In this document: one piece after another, positions 1 through 10,615 of the stretch
Numbering within the stretch: the first letter of the stretch is position 1
How the letters are laid out: every line of letters starts with the position of its first letter
From: Phoronis australis
Taxonomy: Eukaryota > Phoronida > Phoronidae
DNA: 31,924 nucleotides
Direction: 5' to 3'
Assembly (NCBI GenBank): GCA_002633005.1
Contig: NMRA01001212.1
Span: 7,719-39,642 of the forward strand
The notes under the pieces: generated by a model
Told to the model about the DNA's origin: nothing
What the model saw: the letters and a program-made list of their open reading frames with translations, nothing else
Database searches by the model: none
Program-made: the position numbers and the translations under genes

Positions 1-283
1 AGGTAGACGTGACGGTTGGCGTTAGCATTGGCTGGTGAACGGCTGGAGGAGTCGCCGTGGTATTACTGGCGGGCTGAGGGGCGGTCTCCAAGGGCCGAGG
101 TGGATCATCGGCAAGTAAGTCCTTTAATGCATCTCGAAGTGGTGAACTGTCCCGTAGTTGTGCGAGGAGGTCCGAAGTGAGAGATGAATTGGACGACGGC
201 GGGTGTACAGGTGGCTCTTGGCGAGATGGTCGACGAGATTGGTATGGCGAAGCAGTTTTGCGGGTTGATTGTCGTCGTGGCAT
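1..283 (-). CDS. gag-like ORF of a retroelement, N-terminal part
   Basis: An open frame runs on the minus strand from ATG at 283 to the window edge with no stop in 94 codons. It starts MPRRQSTRKTAS and is rich in Pro, Ser, Thr and Arg, with a short region LLAQLRDSSPLRDALKDLL that could be helical. No known domain is visible. Basic, proline-rich N-termini of this kind are common in ORF1/gag proteins of tyrosine-recombinase retroelements. It lies downstream, on the same strand, of the repeat block and the SGNH hydrolase ORF, so it may be the 5' ORF of the same or a second tandem element. The gag assignment is inference from position and composition. It is truncated by the window. Confidence 0.45.
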   Translation of the reverse strand, partial: MPRRQSTRKTASPYQSRRPSRQEPPVHPPSSNSSLTSDLLAQLRDSSPLRDALKDLLADDPPRPLETAPQPASNTTATPPAVHQPMLTPTVTST

Positions 284-399
284 GCTGAAAAGGAAAAGTA
301 AAGGGAGCAGAAATGGAACACTGAAACAACAGGCCAGCACTGTAATGGTTGGAGCCAAGCGGTAAGAAGAACTTGGAGAGTTGAATTACGATGGATAAC

Positions 400-1160
400 A
401 CTGAACATTACGAATTAAGAAGTAAGAAAGAGATATCTGAATGGTCGAACCCATCGTAAGATGGGGATCCATGAATAACTTGGCAAAGTAAACGTAAATG
501 AAAGAGAAAGTAGACACCAAAGGTGCAGGACTTGGAAATGAACAATATAAGCATGTATAGTTTGATCTGGCACGCCCGCATAAAACGGGAGTAATGAATA
601 AAACGAAAGGGAATTGTAAACTGAAGTAAGCACCCAAGGTGTTACAGATAGACTGGTCCGAATGGCCGAACCAAGCCGTATGAAGAGTAAACTGAAGTAG
701 GCACCCAAGGTGCTACCAGATAGAGTAGTCTCAGGGAGGACCACTGATGAAGCGTAGACTGAAGTAGACACCCAAGGTGTTACCAGATAGACGGGTCCGA
801 ATAGCCGGACCAAGCCGTATGAAGAGTAACTGAAGTAGGCACCCAAGGTGCTACCAGATAGAGTAGTCCGTGTAGGTGGANGACTTGGAAATGAACAATA
901 TAAGCATGTATAGTTTGATCTGGCACGCCCGCATAAAACGGGAGTAATGAATAAAACAAAAGGGAATTGTAAACTGAAGTAAGCACCCAAGGTGTTACAG
1001 ATAGACTGGTCCGAATGGCCGGACCAAGCCGTATGAAGAGTAACTGAAGTAGGCACCCAAGGTGCTACCAGATAGAGTAGTCCGTGTAGGTGGACCACTG
1101 TATTGACGTAGTAAACTGAAGTAAACACCCAGTAGGTTACCAGATAGTCGTACCTGAAAG
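400..1160 (-). repeat. tandem and split direct repeats of a retroelement
   Basis: A unit of about 70 bp recurs. Its core is the small inverted repeat GCACC-caa-GGTGC, followed by a TACCAGATAGA-type segment and often by CCAAGCCGTATGAAGAGTAA. Clear cores lie near 631, 702, 769, 840, 984 and 1054, with degenerate ones near 514 and 1125. On top of this a longer segment beginning GACTTGGAAATGAACAAT is present at about 532 and again at 882, an offset of about 350 bp. Arrays and split direct repeats flanking the ORFs are characteristic of Ngaro/DIRS-type elements, and the block lies between two minus-strand ORFs. The long minus-strand frame through it is an artefact of the repeats. Confidence 0.75.
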
Positions 1161-1287
1161 TAGTAATGCAATATATGATTAATGAAAAAAAAGATGGGAA
1201 AAGGGACCGAGGAATGGGGCAGTGAGATAATAACATGTATACGGAAAATATACCAGGAATTAACTGGGAGTATGCAATAAGGGACAA

Positions 1288-1893
1288 TTACGAAAGGAGA
1301 CCCAAGCGGCGGAGGTGATGGCCGAAAGCGAAGCGGACGCTAAGAGCTTGTTTGCGGATGCCTGAAGGGTTGAGGTGAAGGAGGTCAGGGCGGTAAAGGT
1401 GTAAAGGATCCTGCCAGAACCCGCCCCTATGGGTCCAAAGGAAGACTGTGGGATGGTCGGCGAGGAGGCATTTGAGGTGAAAGTTAAGGGATTGGCAACG
1501 GGTATTAAAAGTGCCGTCATCGTGGAAACGTAGGAACACCATGCCGATGATGACTGACTGCACAGAAGGGTAAGACTGGATGATAGACTCGGAAAACGAA
1601 ATTAGGTCATGGGCCAGAGACAAAGGGTGAGACTGGGGATGAGACAGGTCGTTTCCGGCGATCTGTAGGAACACTAAAGTGGCCGAGAATTCGGCGATGG
1701 CTGGGGTTAAATGGCGAACAGAACGAGGGCCAGGGGCGAGGGTGGCCCCGGACAACCCTAAGGAGTTGATGGAGACAGAGGACGCGTGGAAACCCAGATT
1801 GGTCAGACCCTGGTCGGTCGCCGCAGGCGAATTGAGATAGGCGTCCAGCCAACGCACGTAAGAACTGCCCAAAATCAAACAACTAGGTGGCAT
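1288..1893 (-). CDS. SGNH/GDSL-type hydrolase ORF of a retroelement
   Basis: An intact minus-strand frame of 201 residues starts at an ATG at 1893 (the frame is open further upstream, so an upstream exon or start is possible). The three SGNH-hydrolase blocks are visible in order: LILGSSYVRWLD near the N-terminus (nucleophile Ser), LQIAGNDLSHP in the middle (Gly and Asn blocks) and DLLHLNPSGIRKQ near the C-terminus (catalytic Asp/His). The tail ALSVRFAFGHHLRR is also typical. Proteins of this compact type are known as extra ORFs of Ngaro and related tyrosine-recombinase retrotransposons; esterase-like activity is assumed, and the substrate is unknown. The repeat block follows directly downstream. 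No recombinase or reverse transcriptase is seen in the window, so element class is inferred. The frame has no stops and the key residues are kept, which suggests a young copy. Confidence 0.78.
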   Translation of the reverse strand: MPPSCLILGSSYVRWLDAYLNSPAATDQGLTNLGFHASSVSINSLGLSGATLAPGPRSVRHLTPAIAEFSATLVFLQIAGNDLSHPQSHPLSLAHDLISFSESIIQSYPSVQSVIIGMVFLRFHDDGTFNTRCQSLNFHLKCLLADHPTVFLWTHRGGFWQDPLHLYRPDLLHLNPSGIRKQALSVRFAFGHHLRRLGLLS

Positions 1894-2170
1894 ATTTAGT
1901 CCAGAACAAGCAGGAAACAAGGTACAATACCTTAATGATGTGAAGAGACGGAGAGTGCTGAAACTGCAAAGAGAAATTGAGTGAAAAATGAAAGTTGGAG
2001 AGAATTGTGGACGATGGCCCAGTGTTGCAACAAGACAAAGAGATCACGTGGTACAATTAAACCAATAATCGTAAAACAAAGAGGGTCACTGACCAGAGAA
2101 TCCAAACAATATGATAATGAGGAGGAGGCAGTATAGCTTACATAAAATAATTTAATACTTAAATAATTTT
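1894..2170 (-). other. upstream flank of the SGNH ORF, no gene recognised
   Basis: The minus-strand frame stays open for a while upstream of the ATG. A pyrimidine-rich stretch ending in CAG, read on the minus strand near 1966, could be a splice acceptor, as introns do occur in such elements. I see no recognisable domain. The element boundary is not resolved; the homology shared with the 6520-7381 repeat begins at 2171. Confidence 0.3.
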
Positions 2171-2621
2171 TAGCTCCTTTGGTAACTACCAAGCACATTC
2201 TTTTGTCTGGTACGACAACAGGCAGGCCAATTATCTACCAAGCAAAGCACGTGTCAAACCAAGAGCGGCGAATTGGTACCTTCGGAAGAATAGATTGTCG
2301 TAACTTCGGTTTTAGTTGGGCGATTTTGGCGATTCAAAAACTAAACATGATCAGCATTTGAAGAGGAATTCAGAAATGCTATTGATTTATGTTCAAATAT
2401 GTTATAACTTAAAATTTTAACAGTACAGCCCAGACAGGCTAGATACGATCTTATCGGAGATTGGAGCAATTATCGAACAAAAGAAAAGCTGGCTCACCAA
2501 CCATAAATGTCAGAATGAAGTTAACCAGTCGTGTAAGATATTGGCTGCAGGGCTCATCTTCCCAACTTGTTGTTGGGCTATAGAATCGTACAAGTTGGCA
2601 TCTACGACAAAACGCCGTAAT
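2171..2621 (+). repeat. dispersed repeat, copy 1 (uninterrupted)
   Basis: This stretch aligns along its whole length with 6520-7381 once the insertion at 6585-6992 is removed. Shared landmarks include AAGCACA/GTTCTTTTGT-type sequence near the left end, TTCGGNNAGAATNGATTG, GTTGGGCGATTTTGGCGATT and AGTCGTGTAAGATATTGGCT. Both copies are in the same orientation. On the minus strand both encode similar short peptides (RRCQLVRFYSPTTSWEDE here, SRCSQLVRFYSSTTSWEDD in copy 2), but both frames are short, so I treat this as a non-coding repeat or decayed transposon. Confidence 0.8.
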
Positions 2622-3356
2622 GTCCATTATATAAAACATGTGACCTTTGGCCTTAAGAGACTTCAAGCAACTAACTAAGAGCGCATGCGCGCATTCATCA
2701 TAATTTGGAGGGATATTAGAAACTGTGGTAACGACAGAGTTGTTCATTCGCACCTACTTCAAAAATCGTGATCTTTGTGATTTTTTTATGGAAATTATCT
2801 CACAAAGAAAATTTAATTACTCTATATTAGACGTTGCGAGGTAAATACTCTCGTCAGGAACTTCTAACAATATATTCTATGCCTAGTCTTTAAAATCTCG
2901 AGTTTAGAATTCATCAAGTGCGAACTTGAATCAGAAACAACGAGCCCAAACTAATAGTCACTTATCTTGAGTTCGTACAAAAGTAGAACAAAAAATGTCA
3001 AGCATAATTCGAGTACAAAAATTAGACCAGAGTCCGGAAGTACTGTGTTTGACAAAGTTAAATTTCCAAGCCAGGTAAAATTGCAAAAATATGTCGCCAC
3101 CGCCATTTCACGTAATGACTTGCTGTAACCTCCAACTTAGCTGTTGATGCAAAAGTTTTTAGGGTCTAAAACATTGATCACGTGACGCGGATTGGCCTTT
3201 ATTACATTAAACGTCATTACAAAGTTTTGCAGAGATACGTGCCGTTATGACAAAATCGTAGTTTAAAAGCGTGCACTGAATATCAACATTCAATTCATAA
3301 AAGTTCACTTTGTTGGTGTTTTGATGAAAACATATGAACATGTATAACTATTTCAG
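2622..3356. other. no gene recognised; decayed repeat fragments
   Basis: AT-rich sequence with no convincing exon. Around 2895-3035 there are scattered CTCGAGTTT, AACTTGAA and TTCGAGTACAAA motifs resembling the interior of the 6585-6992 and 19526-20913 elements, which suggests a degraded relative. The first SRCR half-domain exon of the receptor gene would be expected here or upstream, but was not found. Confidence 0.35.
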
Positions 3357-3402
3357 CTAGACCCATACATGTCGCTGTTAAGATCCCACAATGATGCGAA
3401 AG
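3357..3402 (+). CDS. possible upstream exon of the receptor gene
   Basis: A pyrimidine-containing acceptor (AACTATTTCAG) and a good donor (AAAG/GTATTG) bound 46 nt that enter in phase 0 and leave in phase 1, which matches the entry phase of the exon at 3529. The peptide would be LDPYMSLLRSHNDAK. It lacks the CRQLG motif expected immediately before the next exon, so it may be chance. Confidence 0.2.
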
Positions 3403-3528
3403 GTATTGGGAAAACGCAAATTACTGTCTACTAGACGACACGTCGCCAGGTTACCCAAACTTCATGACCCGTGATGTAGTTCCATAGTGTTTTGTTTAGT
3501 TAAGTTTAAAATCTCTGCTTTTTCCTAG

Positions 3529-3651
3529 GATATGCAAATGCCGAAAGACTATATGACTACAGCGCGTTTGGACGAGGCCGTGGAAAGATATGGATGGACC
3601 ATGTTCAGTGTCAAGGAAATGAAACTGACATCGAAGACTGCATCCACGGCG
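3529..3651 (+). CDS. exon: SRCR1, middle part
   Basis: The acceptor is TTTTTCCTAG and the donor G/GTGAGA; phase is 1 in and 1 out (123 nt). The peptide YANAERLYDYSAFGRGRG continues to KIWMDHVQCQGNETDIEDC, the classic SRCR signature of an aromatic-Gly-rich segment followed by V-x-C-x-G-N-E and the next Cys. The CRQLG segment that normally precedes YANAE must be on an earlier exon not identified in this window. Confidence 0.9.
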
Positions 3652-6600
3652 GTGAGATAACTCTGAAACTTCTTATAAACATGGATTAACGCGTGATTCA
3701 ACCTCAAACTAACATGCATGATACGATATAACTTCTTTGTTGTACAAATGGTCATCGTCCTAAAGTGCAACATATAAACAAGGTTCATTGGACTGCTATG
3801 GACACTAGTCATCAATACACAAGGTGTACCTCTTTACCTGACTTGCGTACTATACGTATTTCAAAACTGAGGTATCTGGATTACGTAACTTTCTTGGAAT
3901 TTAAACAGAGGGATACTTGTTCAAAGAGTCTCGGACCATGACGATTTAGGTGTGATAAAAACACCAAGATACTGTATTTCTAATGCGATACATTTTCATT
4001 CTGTTGTTTGTTGAAAAAAAACATTTCTCACAATGTCTTAAGGAACCTCCATTTCTAAGTACCACAATTATGGATTTCTACAAATTCACAGGCACAGCCC
4101 ATGAATCACAATATTCACAGCCATAGCCCATGAATCACAATACTCACTGAGACAATTCAACATAAGTTGCAAGTCAGACTCCGTTAGAGGGCACAAAACC
4201 ATGTCACCAGCATAAATAGTGAATTGATATTCGCACCATGCTCATCTAAGTAGATGCTATTGAGTTTTTCTAGAAACTCTTTGAGATACATAACAAATGG
4301 CAGTTGCCTTTTCGTACATTACGACGAGTACATGTACCAATAATGCAATCAAATACATGTAGGTCTGTTAAACCGTCACGTGTTTTAATACATGATCTCA
4401 GCTTGCTATATATCGATCGCAGAATTCATAACATATTACCATGAATATTAATTTGCATAAGTACGTTAAAAAGTAAAGTATATGGTACTATACCAAAAGC
4501 TTTTGAAACGTTAATATATGCCAATACACTGTAGAACCAGCCACCTTTCTTGCTTATGAGAGTCTGATATAGGGCATACAAAGAAAATATCTGATCCACA
4601 GTCGCCTAACTTTGGCGGAACCCTGCCTGGGCTTCTATAAGTGGACTGTTACTCTAGGCCCAATTATTCAATCATTTTTTTAGAATGTTGGTAGAGTTTC
4701 CCGTTAGCTGACAGAAGCGAAATGCCTGTGTAATTATTCTCATCATCCACGTTACCTTGTTTAAACAAGAAAACTAACATCGCATCACAACAAGCCTGGG
4801 GAAAGCAACCCGACTGAAAACTTACACTGAGCAATCTATGCAGAATCATCACAACGAAATTCACATTTTAAAATTTCAAAAGTAAATCCATCAATGCCAG
4901 CGGCCAGTCAGATCACCATGCATGATAACAAGTTTCAAGTGACACAATCATTTGCAGTGATACAATAATCGTCTACAATTGATTTAGCCCACACTCTTTG
5001 CCGTTAATTTTTTGCTCAGCATTCACTCATCTTTAAATTTCGGTCAGGGTGGGGGTCTCGCGAGTGCGACCAACACCATAGGCGTGATGTCGGTGTAGTG
5101 TGCTCTGTCGAAAATCTCTTCGACATCCGTCTGCGAAATGGCACAGCTTCTCACAAAGGACGACTCGAAGTAAAGCAAAACCACTCGTGGGGAGCGGTCA
5201 ATTCCCAACTGTTTGGTCTCGTTGAAGCCCGTGAGTAGTCTTTACGAACACACTGAAATATGCTAATTACAAAACAATGTCACTTTTGGACTTTTGAAAA
5301 ATGAGCAAAGTAGCGCTCAATAACTTTGGCTTTGTTTTATGCATTTTCCAAAAGATTATTCCTAACAGATCGGGTCACTTCATTCCGGGAGTGTTTAAAA
5401 CTGAGAATGCGACTAGTTACCACAATCGTTTTCTTTGTCTCATAGGTGTTGCCTGCCGTCAATTGGGTTTCGCTGATGTCGTGGATTTGAAAGAGTTTCA
5501 CGATGTGCCGTCTTACGTGAACAAAACCTTGGAGCAGGTTCAATGCCAGGGGAATGAAATATCCTTGGCAGAGTGTAACCTACGCTGGGGAGGACAGTTC
5601 AGTAAGGTAACACTCGTAGTTCCTCACGGTAAGGTACATGTACCAGTTGCAGTTTATCTAATCACTGGGTCGCCAAAAGTCGATCTCGCGCTGTACCCTG
5701 CTTAAAGATTCCTCACCATACATTTTTTTAGTTTTTGAGGTTTTACTTAAACACAATACCAAACGAATAAGCACATTTTATTTCCATATAGAAGCGAATT
5801 TTTTTTTTAATTTTGAAGAAAAATTAGTTATTTCCAAGTTTCGTGCCAAATGATGTAATAGATGGAAGACGTTTAGTCACTTGAAACAACTGCAATGGCG
5901 GAACACAGCCGATTAGAAGACGAGGACGATTTTTAGCGAGAACTGGACAAATATATGCAGACAAAGAGGAGAGTGCGGGATGCGGGCATCACACTCAAGT
6001 ACACTGTAGCCTACGTGAAGAATCAGACAACGAATTTGACTTCCCACTTAGCGAACTTTCCTTGGTTTTAAGGCTGTAGGAACTCGACTCACTTGTACAA
6101 GAATTGCTGAAGACATAGTAAGTGAGGCACAACCAACTGAACCAAGGGGTTGTCAATATTCACAAAACAGACACTTAATAATCACTGACAAAGGCCACAG
6201 TAAACCTGGGTCACTCGTATTCACTATTGTCATGATGGACGGTCTAAACACAATGGATAAGCGTACGAGTATCGTAGCAGCCGATCTTGGCCGGTGATGA
6301 TGATCAGCTGGCATCACTATTGCTCTTGAATGGACGCACTTTGTTCGTTATTTATGAAGTTTGCAATACACTTCAAAAGCGGCAAACCTCCTCGTAACGC
6401 CGCTTTTGGGCTTGGTCGAAACACGATTCCTTGAAATGTGCCAAACAAATATGACGTCGTTCTCCCTTTCAGTGACTTTACCAGACGTTGACGATTGTGA
6501 GTGAGCGTGTGATAACGTCTAGCTTCTTTGTTAACTGCTAAGCACAGTCTTTTGTTTGGTATCGGGCCACAGGCAGACCAGTTACCGGGCCCGGTCTCCA

Positions 6601-9600
6601 ATCTTTTTACTCGGAATGGAACTCGAAATTTGGTTTGGCATTTTCTACTCTACTTTTGGGCGAAATCAAGATAAGTGTCTATTATTCTGTGCTCGAGTAC
6701 ACAATAACTTACGTAGATAATTTATTGCCCTTAGTTCACAGTTTGTAAACCCAATATTAAAGCAATAAGTTCGAGTTTGAACTCGAAATTTCGAGTTTTT
6801 ACTCGAGTTTGTAGCACGAATATAAGTGTCTTCAAGGGCAAACTTGAACTAGAAACTCCTATGCATAAACTATAATGTATTCGAGCACAGTCCGATAACC
6901 AATTGTCTTAAGTTCGCACAAAATGAGCGGAGAAATTGCCAAAAATAGTTCCGAGTTCGTTTCGAATACAAAGATTAGAAACCGGGCCCAGGCTTATTAC
7001 AGACCACATGTGAACACAGTCAAACCCACAGCAAATTGGTACGTTCGGAAAGAATGGATTGCCGTAACTTCGGTTGTAGTTGGGCGATTTTGGCGATTCA
7101 AAATCTAAACATAATCAGCATTTGACGAAGAATGCAGAAATGCTATTTATTCATGTTCAAATATTTTATAATTTAACTTTTATTTTTAACAGCACAGCCC
7201 AGTCAGGCTAGATATGATCTTCTTGGAGATTTATAGAACAAAAGAGAGCTGGCCCTCCAGCCATAACTGCCAGAAAGGAGTTAATCAGTCGTGTAAGATA
7301 TTGGCTACAGGGGTCATCTTCCCAACTAGTTGTTGAGCTATAGAATCGAACAAGTTGGGAGCAACGGGAAAACGCGGTAATCGGGTATGGCTCCTGACTG
7401 AATCGCATGTGCCACACTCTCATGCAGCGCACACAGAAGCCGATACCATTTCTGTGCAACTTCCACGTACTTAGGACATTTGAACACAGAGACGTTCTCA
7501 GTCAAGTTGCTTTTACTACAGCCTCCACAAACGCACCTTTCATGTTTGAAAAAGACAGCTCTTCGGAGGCTTTCCTCAGAACTCCTCAGTATCGCGCTCA
7601 ATCTGGTAAAAACATCAACGGCGCATACGTTCTTCGACCCATTACATAACAGAAAAAGTACGGGTTTTTATTTTTTGGCTTGTTTCTTAGCAACAGAATA
7701 ACTAAAGACTATTAGATCGCTTAAACTGAATTAATAAAATTCTTTTTTGAGACACCGGGGTCATGTTGGGAACTCTTTGAGAAACATTGGGGAAGATAAT
7801 GATGCGTGGATAAAATGCACAGCTTTGACCATCATCCGTGGACTCTCTAACAATAGCTACCGACGGACAAGTGTATCTGATGTTTCCAGTATCACGCTAT
7901 TGTGCATTCAATGCAAAGTTTGTCATGTACGATAGAAAGTTTTCTACTAGGCCGAAATCCTTTGATTTTTGAAATTTATCGGGAAATATGATCGGTTTAT
8001 GACCGGTATTGTTTTTGTTTAAGCTTTTCAAACACAATTTTAAGCTTACAAGCAATCAAAACTAACCGTGAATTAATACCCAGCAATTCCTGGAAGGAGT
8101 GCAAGTCCACCCCTCTCTCTACCGGAGTAAGCTCCAGATTTCTGGAAATGCTCGCAGGACACTCCAGTGTTCGAGTTCGCTTCCAAATTTCATTTCAGGG
8201 AAGACATTCTTTCAACGTGCTTCGGTTCCTAGACTTTTCTTTCATAACATCACACGACACTTGCGTCGGCCTTGTCGCATCCCGGGGAAATCGACAGACC
8301 AGGTTAACCCAAAACCGGTTACACGGATCGACCTCGGAGAGCTTGTGAAATCACCAAGCCGAGTAGCACCATATTGTTAAAATATAAATGCCTGCAAGAG
8401 TCACTGTGTATCTTGTTAACGGATGTGCGGTTTGAGCCTTTCCCGGTGTTTATTCGTTCTGCGCTACTTGGTCGGGCCGCATACACAACCTGAGTTAACA
8501 AGGTCTGCTTGATTACAAGGGCTACGACAAACGTTTACACTGTCCAGCAAACAACTGACGAGGCCGCCTCCTCGGTTTCAGTTAACTTTGACGACTTTCG
8601 TGAGAAGCTGGCAATAAAGTCACAAATACAACAGATTTTGTTATTTTATACCTAAAGTAATATTTTCACGAAATAAATCCAACCCAAAGTAAACTCTAAA
8701 CTAAATGTGTCCCTTTATCAAATCTTATATAAGATACTGGACATTTTCATTCATTTTGACGTGAACAAAATGTGATGCACGCCAATTTAATGTCCTCCAG
8801 CTGTAGTTCAAGTGTTACATTTCTGCAGATTATTGCGCTCGAATGCACCGACCCCAGAGATCCCGTTGATGGCGTAGTGCGACTAGTTGGTGGTGTCAAT
8901 TCCTCCGAAGGTGTCGTTGAGGTCTTCTTCAGGCAAAAATGGGGAACGGTGAGCACATGTACATGTACACTGTACGCAGTCTGCCCTCAACACCATTTAG
9001 TTAAACACAAGTTCGAATTTGGCAAATGGATTTCAACAAATTCGCGATCAAATGTAATGTGGAACTGATCAGAATGCAAGCATGTGCCATTACTTCACTG
9101 AGTGCTTACATGAATTGGTGGACGGCAACTCGAGAAGTTACGTTTTCTTTCAAAAAAGCCCAAATGAGAATTCAAGTAAATGAAAGTTAATAATGCGAGC
9201 TGGTGTCTTCACTGTATAGGAGGCGGAGGAGTTTAACTGCGTAAGTAAATCATCTAATATGAAACGTGGAAATGGCAATACGGGGGTTTCTGTTTGGAAA
9301 AGGGGGGGCGACCACAAAAATATTCTCGAGGCTTGACTCGAATATTGGTCAGTAGTGCTACGCGATGTGATTGGCAAGTATTCGAATGGGGTCTCTAGTA
9401 AAGCTTCTCCAAGGTAAAAATTATTATCTTATTTGCTGCAGATATGTCGTCATGGGTGGGATGATGTCAGTACCAACGTCGTGTGTTCTGCTTTAAATTT
9501 TGGGCCCGCTAAGACAACATTTCTAAATGCCGCTCGGTTGGCTAACGTTCATCGACGTTTGGGAAGACATAACAGTGTAATTTGGCTTAGTGGGGTATGT

Positions 9601-10582
9601 ACAATTCAATTGATCGGTAATTGTTATAGTTCGTGGGTTATACATGTAGGCTACGTTTATAAAACCACTTATTTGACCACTTTCAAGGGGGCAGTTCATT
9701 TACCTTTTTGATAACATAAGCATTTGTATTTCCTAACAGTAAAAAGTTCCCATGTGTACATGCAAACTTGGGACATTTCCATTGAAGTGGATTTTTAATT
9801 TTGGCTAATTTTGTAATAATTATGGAAAACAATATTAGATGTCCGTAAAGTGTGATGCTGCTAACAATATTCCCATAAGTTGCATCTAGCCATAAAACAC
9901 GCATACACAGTATATTTCAATGCAAACATAAGCCATAGGCAATTCTCAGATTTTTTTATCGTCGCCTGGTGATGAAATTTGGAACTACAATTACGAACAT
10001 TTAATTGTTGTTGAAGATGTAAAGGAAATACATTATCAATTTGACAACGGCACCAATTTTATCATTTTACAACACCTTTACAAAGCTGCCATCGGTATAA
10101 TTGGAAAACAAATGCTATTCCAAAAAAACCGTTAAACCTACCCCATAAAGTGACAAAGGATGTTCCATGCTTTCTTGATTAAAAAGGAACTGTGTTTTGT
10201 TCTAAACAAATTTCGGATAGTTTTTCTATGAGTTGTTGATTAATTTCATAAATAATAAAATAATAAAAACAGTAAACTTATATTCTCTAACGAAGCTCAA
10301 AAATAATTTCTCGCCTGGAGCGCTGCTTCTCATGACGAATAGGCGAGGGCAAAGTCAGTGTCCTGTGTTAGGGTGCAGTCATGTGGTGTTTTTCATATTG
10401 TCGGTATAAGAAATTTTAGAGTGAAATATAGGGTCACCAGGGATACCTGTTTGAGCCTAGGTAACACAAAGTGATACCCAGTCGTCGTCATTGTCGGACG
10501 AAAGTTTGCCGGTGCAACCAGTCCATATCACTAATTTGCATTGGTGTGACTGTGCCGTGGGCAATGTGGACTCTAGCTAGCT

Positions 10583-10615
<33 letters not shown>

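Noticed and set aside
415-1287. 290-codon minus-strand frame
   Set aside because: It is the translation of the tandem repeat block, includes the ambiguous base at 881, and the peptide is itself repetitive without a domain.
2451-2753. Minus-strand ORF similar to 7208-7459 as a gene family
   Set aside because: The similarity follows from the underlying DNA repeat, is confined to its limits, and the frames are short and differ at both ends.
5607-5705. Extension of the SRCR2 exon to the stop at 5705
   Set aside because: The next exon enters in phase 0 and supplies the closing IIALEC motif, which requires the donor at 5607.
8099-8380. 93-codon plus-strand frame as a gene
   Set aside because: No recognisable domain, no splice phase linking it to the neighbouring SRCR exons, and repeat-like surroundings.
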